The translations under genes and the position numbers were made by a program. Of a DNA stretch of 38,665 nucleotides, positions 20,269-26,612 are shown piece by piece. Below the pieces are notes generated by a model. That model had not been told where the DNA came from, made no database searches, and saw only the letters and a program-made list of their open reading frames with translations. This DNA comes from an uncultured Actinomycetes bacterium (GTDB taxonomy: Bacteria > Actinomycetota > Acidimicrobiia > IMCC26256 > PALSA-555), in NCBI GenBank assembly GCA_903899845.1, contig CAIUKV010000144.1:1-38665 (forward strand), read 5' to 3'. The stretch's first letter is position 1. The number at the start of each line of letters is the position of its first letter.

Positions 20269-21623
20269 CGTCGCACCGCCGGGCGCCGCTGGAACCCCTC
20301 CCCCGCGAACAGCGACGGGTCCAGGCCCACCCCGGCGTCGGCCAGTCGCTCGGTGCACGCAGGCCGGATGCCGGTCGACTTCAGTCGTCCGCGGAACCGG
20401 CCGTCGGGCCCCGCACCCATGGCGAAGTCGAAGAGGTACAGGTCCTGGAGGACCACGACGTCGCCCTCCATCCCCATCACCTCGCTGACGTGGGTGACCC
20501 GGCGGGTGCCGTCACGCAGGCGGGACAGGTGCACCACGAGGTCGAGCGCGGAGGCCATCTGCTCCCGGATGACCCGGACCGGGAGCTCCATGCCCGCCAT
20601 GAGGGCCATCGTCTCGATGCGCGACAGCGTGTCACGGGGCGAGTTCGAGTGGACGGTGGTGATCGACCCGTCGTGCCCGGTGTTCATCGCCTGGAGCATG
20701 TCGAGCGCCTCCGCGCCCCGCACCTCCCCCACCACGATCCGGTCGGGTCGCATGCGCAGCGCGTTGCGGACGAGGTCGCGGATCCGCACCTCGCCCCGCC
20801 CCTCGATGTTCGGCGGACGAGCCTCGCAGCACAGCACGTGCGGCTGCTGCAGCTGCAGCTCCTTCGCATCCTCGATCGTGATGATGCGCTCGTCGGCGGG
20901 GATGAACGACGACAGCACGTTGCACATCGTCGTCTTCCCGGTCCCGGTCCCGCCGCTCACCACCACGTTGAGCCGTCCGCGCACGCAGGCGTCGATGAAC
21001 ATCGCGACCTGGTCCGACAGCGTGCCCATCCGCACGAGGTCGTGGATCCGGTACGGCTCGGCGGCGAAGCGACGGATCGTCACGAACGGTCCGTCGATGG
21101 CGAGCGGATGGATCATCGCGTTGACCCGGGAGCCGTCGGGGAGGCGGGCGTCGACCATCGGCGTCGCCTCGTCGATGCGCCGACCCACCTGACTCACGAT
21201 CTTGTCGACGACCCGCCGGACGTGGGCCTCGTCGTCGAAGCGGACCTCGGTCCGCACCATCTTCCCGTCGCGCTCCACGTAGACGCGCTCCGGGCCGTTG
21301 ACCATCACCTCGTTGACGGTCGGGTCGCGCAGCAGCACCTCGATCGGGCCGTAGCCGAGGACGTCGTCGGCGACGGCCTGCAGGACGTCGCGCCGCTCAG
21401 CGGCCGAGAGCACGACCCGCTCGTCGGCGACGGCGCGGACCAAGCGGCTCTCCACCTCCTGGCGGAGGTGGGCCTCCGACACGGCCCGGTCGTAGAGGTG
21501 GGGACCGAGGTCCTGGATCACCTGCTGCTGCAGCCGGCGACGGAGGTCGTCGAGGCCACGGCGCCGGGTCCCACCTGCGTCCGACCAACCCCCGTCGGAC
21601 CCGCGGCCGATCGCGGTCACCAC
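20265..21623 (-). CDS. tadA: Tad pilus assembly ATPase TadA/CpaF
   Basis: This hexameric secretion ATPase of the T2SE/VirB11 type powers Flp pilus assembly. The 452 residues show an N-terminal domain with GYGPIEVLLRDPTVNEVMVN (90-109), Walker A GGTGTGKT (224-231), Asp box EDAKEL, Walker B RIVVGEVRG (295-303) and the His box TTVHSNSPRDTL. The start at 21623 overlaps the cpaE stop by 7 bp; a GTG one codon later is equally possible. The stop overlaps tadB by 4 bp. The tight overlaps indicate a single transcript for the whole cytoplasmic and membrane core. Confidence 0.95.
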   Translation of the reverse strand: MVTAIGRGSDGGWSDAGGTRRRGLDDLRRRLQQQVIQDLGPHLYDRAVSEAHLRQEVESRLVRAVADERVVLSAAERRDVLQAVADDVLGYGPIEVLLRDPTVNEVMVNGPERVYVERDGKMVRTEVRFDDEAHVRRVVDKIVSQVGRRIDEATPMVDARLPDGSRVNAMIHPLAIDGPFVTIRRFAAEPYRIHDLVRMGTLSDQVAMFIDACVRGRLNVVVSGGTGTGKTTMCNVLSSFIPADERIITIEDAKELQLQQPHVLCCEARPPNIEGRGEVRIRDLVRNALRMRPDRIVVGEVRGAEALDMLQAMNTGHDGSITTVHSNSPRDTLSRIETMALMAGMELPVRVIREQMASALDLVVHLSRLRDGTRRVTHVSEVMGMEGDVVVLQDLYLFDFAMGAGPDGRFRGRLKSTGIRPACTERLADAGVGLDPSLFAGEGFQRRPAVRR

Positions 21624-22906
21624 CCCGGCCTCCCGGAGCCGGGCTCGGGCATCCCTGCCGCCCGCCGGCGGCGACGGCCCCGGGGCCTCGGCTCGGCGTA
21701 GGCCGCGGCCAGGCGCGCCAGCGCCCGACCCGCCGGGGCCCGGGGGGCGGACCGGACCACCGGGACCCCGGCGTTCACCGCCCGCGTCACCGCCGGGTCG
21801 TCGGGCACCGAGTGGGCCCCCCGGAGATCGAGCACCCGCTCGACCTCCCGGACGGCGAGCCCGCCCCGCGCACCGGCGCGGTTCACCACGAGGTGGCAGC
21901 GCGGGTCGCGCTCGGCGGGGAGGCCGAGCCGCTGGAGCCCCCGGTGCAGGTGCTTCACCCCGGGGACGTCGAGGGTGGTCACGAGGACGATCGCGTCGGC
22001 CTCCTCGACCAGGGCCCGGGACACCTCGTCGTTCCCGGCGGGCAGGTCGACGACCACGTTCCCGAGCGGTCGGAGGGCCGTGGCCACGGCCACCATCTCC
22101 TCGGCGGTCGGGCCGTCGGGGCCGGGCGGCTCCAGCGGCGCCGGGAGCACGAGGAGACGTTCGCCCACCGGGACGAGCAGGGACCGGAGGAGATCGGGCT
22201 CGGCGTAGTGCACGGACCCGACGAGGTCGAGGGCCGACCGCTCCGGCGTGACCCCGAGCAGGAGCGCGACGTCACCGCCCGCGAGGTCGGCATCGACGAG
22301 CACCGCACCGGATCCCGACGCGGCGAGGGCGGACGCGAGGTTGACCGCGACGGTCGTCGTCCCGACGCCCCCCTTCGGCCCGTGCACCACGATCAGACGA
22401 CCCCGACGGAGCGTTCCCGGCTCCGGCCACGGGCGCTGCCGCCGGTCCGGCCCCCGGGCCACGAGGTCCGCGCCGACCCGGTCCACGGCATCGAGGAGGG
22501 CGTGGGGCCCGGCCGCCGCGGCCACCACGTCGCGGGCCCCGGCCCGCACGGCCTGCTGGAGCAGGTCGGTGGAGAGGTCCGGCGCCACGACCACCGGGGC
22601 GAGGTTCGGGTGGACGACCACGAGCCGGTGCAGCTGCTCGAACCCGAATGCGCTCACGTGACCGGGGCCGACGACCGCCACGGTGGCCCGACCGTCACCG
22701 AGCGCCCGCTCGAGGCCGGCCATCGAGTCGACGACCACATCGCCGGGCCCATCGCCGGGTACGCCGACGGGTACGCCGACTGTCCGGTCGGCATTCCCGT
22801 CGATGCCGAGGCACGCCCGGAGATCCTCCCGCCGACGCGCGTCCGCCTCGACGACCACGACCCGGAACGGCGGGTCGACCACATCGGAGACCGGGAGCAG
22901 CGCCAT
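21617..22906 (-). CDS. cpaE: Tad pilus assembly ATPase CpaE/TadZ (ParA/MinD-like)
   Basis: This positioning protein for Tad pili has two parts. Residues 1-150 form an atypical receiver-like domain (VVVVEADARRREDLRACLG, VAVVGPGH). The rest is a MinD-type ATPase with the deviant Walker A KGGVGTTTVAVNLA (178-191), switch residues VLVDADLAGGDVALLLG and VVVDLPAGND. Residues 43-55 (VGVPVGVPGDGPG) come from a local duplication in the linker. The last 25 residues are Arg/Pro-rich. The ATG is 4 bp after the cpaB stop. Confidence 0.9.
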   Translation of the reverse strand: MALLPVSDVVDPPFRVVVVEADARRREDLRACLGIDGNADRTVGVPVGVPGDGPGDVVVDSMAGLERALGDGRATVAVVGPGHVSAFGFEQLHRLVVVHPNLAPVVVAPDLSTDLLQQAVRAGARDVVAAAAGPHALLDAVDRVGADLVARGPDRRQRPWPEPGTLRRGRLIVVHGPKGGVGTTTVAVNLASALAASGSGAVLVDADLAGGDVALLLGVTPERSALDLVGSVHYAEPDLLRSLLVPVGERLLVLPAPLEPPGPDGPTAEEMVAVATALRPLGNVVVDLPAGNDEVSRALVEEADAIVLVTTLDVPGVKHLHRGLQRLGLPAERDPRCHLVVNRAGARGGLAVREVERVLDLRGAHSVPDDPAVTRAVNAGVPVVRSAPRAPAGRALARLAAAYAEPRPRGRRRRRAAGMPEPGSGRPGW

Positions 22907-22910
22907 CAGG

Positions 22911-23609
22911 TCACCGGACCCCGGAGGCCGCGACCGCGCTCGGAGCCTGGAGGGTCAGGTAGAGCCCGCCGTCGCGGTTGGCGTTGACGATCGCGAGCGC
23001 CTGGTCGGGGGTCACCGCGAACGTGATGAGCCCGGTGGCGACGGCATCCGCCGACGGCTGCCCGTTCCCGCCGCTCGTGGTGGCGGCGGTCTCGGCGCCC
23101 ACCGCCAGCACCCGGACCCCGCGGTAGAGGTACGCACCCGCCGGCTCGCCGCCGATCAGGTCGACCCGGTCACCCGGCGCGATCTGGTTGGCCACTCCCC
23201 GGGCCGCATCGACCTCGATGGTCACCGCCACCTGGTCGCTCGACCCGATCGCCGCGGCGAGGGCACCGCCGCCGCCCTGGGCCGGGGTCACGAAGGAGGC
23301 CTCGGTGATGAACTGCCCGGTCTGGATCGTGGCCGCGGCGACCCGGTCGCGCACGGTGCGGGGATCGACCACCGCAGCTGGCGGCACCGAGCCCCGCAGC
23401 ACGCGGGCCGCCACCACCGCACCGGCGGCGACCGCCTGCGCCCCGGTGGTCCCCTTCGGGATGTCGGTCGACGCGACGAGCGCGTCGACGAGCGCCACGT
23501 CGGCGCGAGCCCGGCGGTCGGCACCCGACGCGTACGTGAACACGGCGAACCCGGCGACGACCGCCAGCACGACGGCCGTCGCGACCAGCAGCGTCCGACG
23601 GTTGCCCAC
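22911..23609 (-). CDS. cpaB: Flp pilus assembly protein CpaB/RcpC (SAF domain)
   Basis: This is the first gene of the tad operon. The GTG at 23609 is fixed by GGAGGAG 7 nt upstream and gives VGNRRTLLVATAVVLAVVAG, a membrane anchor of about 20 residues followed by an exported SAF domain (VASTDIPKGTTGAQAV, then the GQFITEASFV region) and an RcpC-like module (ANQIAPGDRVDLIGG). The product has 232 residues. CpaB proteins interact with the secretin in Gram-negatives; no secretin is expected or seen here, so the partner in a single-membrane cell is unclear. A GAGCCGCC/GGCGGCTC hairpin lies just upstream of the Shine-Dalgarno. Confidence 0.88.
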   Translation of the reverse strand: MGNRRTLLVATAVVLAVVAGFAVFTYASGADRRARADVALVDALVASTDIPKGTTGAQAVAAGAVVAARVLRGSVPPAAVVDPRTVRDRVAAATIQTGQFITEASFVTPAQGGGGALAAAIGSSDQVAVTIEVDAARGVANQIAPGDRVDLIGGEPAGAYLYRGVRVLAVGAETAATTSGGNGQPSADAVATGLITFAVTPDQALAIVNANRDGGLYLTLQAPSAVAASGVR

Positions 23610-23628
23610 GGCGCGACTCCTCCATCCG

Positions 23629-23648
23629 GAGCCGCCCGGTGGCGGCTC
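23629..23648 (-). promoter_or_regulatory. Hairpin immediately upstream of cpaB
   Basis: A perfect 8-bp inverted repeat (GAGCCGCC, 4-nt loop, GGCGGCTC) ends 19 nt before the cpaB GTG, next to its Shine-Dalgarno. It may be the second half of a double rpsA terminator, or a leader structure limiting cpaB translation. The sequence does not decide. Confidence 0.4.
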
Positions 23649-23669
23649 TCGGGGAGGTCTTCGGCGCGT

Positions 23670-23697
23670 CCGGCCCGCGCCTTGAGCGCGGGACCGG
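23670..23697 (-). terminator. Terminator-like hairpin after rpsA
   Basis: CCGGCCCGCGC pairs with GCGCGGG-A-CCGG: an 11-bp stem with one bulged A and a 5-nt loop. It starts 7 bp past the rpsA stop. There is no T-tract. It would insulate the tad operon from strong rpsA transcription. Confidence 0.6.
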
Positions 23698-23704
23698 GGC
23701 CGGA

Positions 23705-25078
23705 TCAGGCCTCGGGGGCCTCGGGGGTCTCCGGTGCGGCCGCCTCGACCGCCAACTCGGCGTCGCCCGCCGCGGCGTCGTCGTCCTCCTCGATCGCCGG
23801 GCCGATGTAGTTGCCCTGGGCGTCGTAGGCGTGCTCGCCGAACTGGTCCCGGTACTCGGCGGCGACCTCGCCGCCCTCGGCCGCCTGCTTGATCGACAGC
23901 GAGATGCGCCGCCGGTCGAGGTCGATGTCGATGATCTTCACCCAGAGCTCCTCGCCCGGGGTCACGACCTGCTCCGGCGCCTCGACGTGCTGCGACGCCA
24001 TCTCGGAGATGTGCACGAGGCCCTCGATGCCGTCGCCCACCTGCACGAACGCGCCGAAGGGGACGAGCTTGGTGACCCGGCCGTAGACCAGCTGGTCGAC
24101 CCCGTGGCCGTCGGCGAACTCCTGCCAAGGGTCCTGCTGGGTCGCCTTGAGCGACAGCGAGATGCGCTCGCGGGAGAGGTCGACGTCGAGCACCGACACG
24201 GTGACCTCGTCGCCGACCTGCACCACCTGGCTGGGGTGCTCGACGTGCTTCCACGAGAGCTCGGACACGTGCACGAGCCCGTCCATGCCACCGAGGTCGA
24301 CGAAGGCGCCGAAGTTGACGACCGAGCTCACGACGCCGCGGCGGACCTCGCCGGGCTTGAGGTTGGTGAGGAACTCGTCGCGCTGCTCGCGCTGGGTCTC
24401 CTCGAGATAGGCCCGCCGCGAGAGGACCACGTTGTTGCGGTTGCGGTCGAGCTCGATGATCTTGCACTCGAGCGAGCGCCCGACGAAGGGCTGGAGGTCG
24501 CGGACCCGGCGCAGGTCGACGAGGGACGCGGGCAGGAAGCCCCGCAGGCCGATGTCGAGGATGAGGCCGCCCTTGACGACCTCGATGACCGGGCCCGAGA
24601 CGACCTCGTCGCGCTCCTTGAGCTCCTCGATCGTGCCCCAGGCCCGCTCGTACTGGGCCCGCTTCTTCGACAGGACGAGGCGCCCGTCCTTGTCCTCCTT
24701 GGTGAGGACCAGGGCCTCGATCTCGTCCTGGAGCGCCACCACCTCGTGGGGGTCGACGTCGTTGCGGATCGACAGCTCGCGGGAGGGGATGACCCCTTCC
24801 GACTTGTACCCGATGTCGAGCAGGACCTCGTCGTTGTCGATCTTGACGACGACGCCCTTGACGATGTCGCCGTCGTCGAACTCGACGATCGTGGCGTCGA
24901 CCGCATCGGAGAAGGACTGGCCACCGAGGTCGTCGAGCACGACCGCCATCGCGTCGAGCTGGTCGAGGTCGAGCTCGACCGTCCCGACCGCTCCGGCCTC
25001 CGCTGTGGTGGCGCCGACCGCGCCCTCGTCGTTCCCCTCGGGGGCGGACGTCGCCGCCGCCTCGTCCTGCTCCGACAA
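23705..25078 (-). CDS. rpsA: 30S ribosomal protein S1
   Basis: S1 holds mRNA on the small ribosomal subunit. The 457 residues contain four S1/OB repeats, at about 69-140, 155-222, 240-312 and 325-397, with typical cores such as NFGAFVDLGGMDGLVHVSEL and PFGAFVQVGDGIEGLVHISE. The repeats are flanked by acidic, Ala/Glu/Asp-rich tails. Repeats 3 and 4 are the most canonical, as in other actinobacterial S1. The start codon is TTG (25078), preceded by AGGAG at 5-nt spacing, and no in-frame ATG is nearer than deep inside the acidic N-terminus. A TTG start for such an abundant protein, with a palindrome in the leader, suggests translational control. Confidence 0.96.
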   Translation of the reverse strand: MSEQDEAAATSAPEGNDEGAVGATTAEAGAVGTVELDLDQLDAMAVVLDDLGGQSFSDAVDATIVEFDDGDIVKGVVVKIDNDEVLLDIGYKSEGVIPSRELSIRNDVDPHEVVALQDEIEALVLTKEDKDGRLVLSKKRAQYERAWGTIEELKERDEVVSGPVIEVVKGGLILDIGLRGFLPASLVDLRRVRDLQPFVGRSLECKIIELDRNRNNVVLSRRAYLEETQREQRDEFLTNLKPGEVRRGVVSSVVNFGAFVDLGGMDGLVHVSELSWKHVEHPSQVVQVGDEVTVSVLDVDLSRERISLSLKATQQDPWQEFADGHGVDQLVYGRVTKLVPFGAFVQVGDGIEGLVHISEMASQHVEAPEQVVTPGEELWVKIIDIDLDRRRISLSIKQAAEGGEVAAEYRDQFGEHAYDAQGNYIGPAIEEDDDAAAGDAELAVEAAAPETPEAPEA

Positions 25079-25114
25079 CCTGACTCCTCGGACCGAGCGT
25101 CACCCCTCCCGCTC

Positions 25115-25131
25115 ACCGGCACCGTGCCGGT
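25115..25131. promoter_or_regulatory. 17-bp perfect palindrome upstream of rpsA
   Basis: ACCGGCAC-C-GTGCCGGT has 8-bp arms around a single base and is centred about 45 nt before the rpsA TTG. It could be a protein-binding operator near the promoter, or the core of a leader stem. The loop is too short for a good RNA hairpin unless the inner pairs open. Confidence 0.5.
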
Positions 25132-25187
25132 CGTTCCGGGATCACGCCCGGCCCAGGGGGCCGACCGTGCCCGGCTCGCAGACGCGA

Positions 25188-25200
25188 GGGGCGCAGCCCC
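25188..25200 (-). terminator. Short GC hairpin after the methyltransferase gene
   Basis: GGGGC-GCA-GCCCC, a 5-bp stem with a 3-nt loop, lies 33 bp downstream of the methyltransferase stop and upstream of rpsA. It is a weak candidate terminator. Confidence 0.3.
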
Positions 25201-25233
25201 CGGCGGGGGCCGCCGAGGCAGGCTAGTCCGTGC

Positions 25234-25968
25234 TCACCGTCGCTGTCCCACCAGCAGGACCTCGGGGTGGTCGAGGGTCGGGTCGCCGGTGCCGTAGGCC
25301 CCGGGGGCGACCCCGTGGATCCCGGCCACCACCACCCCGGCGGCCTCGGCGAGGAGGGCCAGCTCCCGGGCCGTGAAGCACGTCGTCCAGAGGTCGAACG
25401 GCGCCTCGACGCCGCTCGGGTCCCGGAGGGTGGCCACCTCGTGGAGCACCCCGGTCGCCGGGTCGAAGGTCTCGCCGGCCTCGAGGTGGCGCAGGGCGAA
25501 GGGGGCGTGGAACGCCGAGACGGCCAACCCACCCCCGGGCCGGACCGCCCGCACGATCCGCCCGAAGACGTCGACCTCGTCGGTCCCGCCCAGGAGCCCG
25601 AACCCGCCCTGGCAGAGACACACGGCTGCGTCGAACTCCCCCGCGAAGGCCAGATGCCGCACGTCGAGCACCTCGAACCGGGCGGGCAGGCCCTCACGCT
25701 CCGCGGCCACCCGGGCCAGCGCGACGAAGTCGGGCGACAGGTCGACCCCCATCACCCCGATCCCCCGCCGGGCCAGGGCGAGGGCGTGCCGCCCGGGGCC
25801 GCACCCGACGTCGAGGACCCGGTGGCCCGGTCGCAGGTCGAGGGCCTCCACCAGGAACCCGACCTCCTGCTCCGTGCCCTTGGTGAACGCGTTGCGCAGG
25901 TAGGCCGGCCCGAGGAAGCGGGCCAGCGCGTTGAACCAGGGCCCGTCGGGTGCGCCGGGCCGGGTCAC
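25234..25968 (-). CDS. Class I SAM-dependent methyltransferase (Methyltransf_25 type)
   Basis: The 244 residues have motif I VLDVGCGPGRHALALARRG (51-69), GVDLSPDF as the SAM-ribose acidic strand end, the FEVLDVRHL adenine-contact strand, and AVRPGGGLAVSAF as motif VI. The N-terminal helix WFNALARFLGPAYLRNAFTKG resembles cyclopropane-synthase-like or small-molecule methyltransferases. The substrate is unknown. The start is GTG at 25968 with no strong Shine-Dalgarno. It lies between the lipoprotein gene and rpsA on the same strand, with terminator-like structures on both sides, so it is probably a single-gene unit. Confidence 0.83.
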   Translation of the reverse strand: MTRPGAPDGPWFNALARFLGPAYLRNAFTKGTEQEVGFLVEALDLRPGHRVLDVGCGPGRHALALARRGIGVMGVDLSPDFVALARVAAEREGLPARFEVLDVRHLAFAGEFDAAVCLCQGGFGLLGGTDEVDVFGRIVRAVRPGGGLAVSAFHAPFALRHLEAGETFDPATGVLHEVATLRDPSGVEAPFDLWTTCFTARELALLAEAAGVVVAGIHGVAPGAYGTGDPTLDHPEVLLVGQRR

Positions 25969-26007
25969 CCGTCGACGGCCCGAGGCGGCGCCATCACCCG
26001 ACGAGAC

Positions 26008-26030
26008 GGGAGCCGTGGCGGAAGGCTCCC
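26008..26030 (-). terminator. Terminator-like hairpin after the lipoprotein gene
   Basis: GGGAGCC (26008-26014) and GGCTCCC (26024-26030) form a 7-bp stem with a 9-nt loop, 38 bp past the stop. It is nested inside a looser outer inverted repeat of the CACCC-GTCGAC type (about 25966-25979 and 26034-26048). Confidence 0.5.
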
Positions 26031-26067
26031 CCCTCCGGTCGACGGGGTGTCGTCACTTCGGGCAGGT

Positions 26068-26577
26068 CTAGCTCGGCCTGGGCTCGACGAAGATCTCGAG
26101 CTGCTGTCCCTGGCTCCGAGCGACCGAGCGGGCACCGACGCGGTAGGACCCACCGGGCGACTCTCGCCACTCCAACCCGGCTCGGTCGCCGTCGACGAAC
26201 GGGACCCGATTGAAATCATCGCTGAAGTCGTTGTACACCCGGAGGTCGTAGCCGTCGATGAAACCGCCCGGCGGATCCGCCGTGATGCTGGTGTCGAAGT
26301 AGTTCCACCGGAACGTGCTCGCCCGGCCGCACTCGGTCGCCCCCGGCTTCACGCTCGCCGCACCGCTTTCGTGGCGTCCTTCCTTGAGATCCCACGTCTG
26401 GCTCGTGTTGTTCGTGAGGCACGCCAAGAACTCCTCCCCGGCGGCCTTGCGGGTCGGAGCCCCACCGGACCCCGATCCGGCGTCGGACTTCGCGTCGCCA
26501 CCTCCGCAGGCGGCGAGAGCCCCCGCCACCAACGCGACCACGAAGAGCGCTGCCACTCGTCGCCTGGATCTCATCAT
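26068..26577 (-). CDS. Predicted lipoprotein of unknown function
   Basis: I do not recognise this 169-residue protein. It begins MMRSRRRVAALFVVALVAGA and has a clear lipobox, L21-A-A-C24, followed by a Gly/Ser/Lys-rich tether (25-46). The mature domain (47-169) has two cysteines (C52, C83) placed for one disulfide, many aromatic residues (FRWNYFDTSI, RVYNDFSDDFNRVPF) and short beta-type stretches, which suggests a small extracellular beta-sandwich or ligand-binding domain. ATG at 26577 follows GGGAG by 9 nt. It lies 35 bp downstream of polA on the same strand. Codon use is a little less GC-rich than its neighbours (for example ATT, AAA and TTC-GTC-GAA stretches). That could mean later acquisition. 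Confidence 0.75.
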   Translation of the reverse strand: MMRSRRRVAALFVVALVAGALAACGGGDAKSDAGSGSGGAPTRKAAGEEFLACLTNNTSQTWDLKEGRHESGAASVKPGATECGRASTFRWNYFDTSITADPPGGFIDGYDLRVYNDFSDDFNRVPFVDGDRAGLEWRESPGGSYRVGARSVARSQGQQLEIFVEPRPS

Positions 26578-26612
26578 GATCTTCCGCTCCCTTCGCACAC
26601 CGTCGCGTCGCG

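Noticed and set aside
17843-23704. Integrated phage or transposon carrying the tad genes
   Set aside because: No integrase, transposase, flanking direct repeats or tRNA attachment duplication was found. The tRNA-Leu lies 6.5 kb away beyond rpsA and polA.
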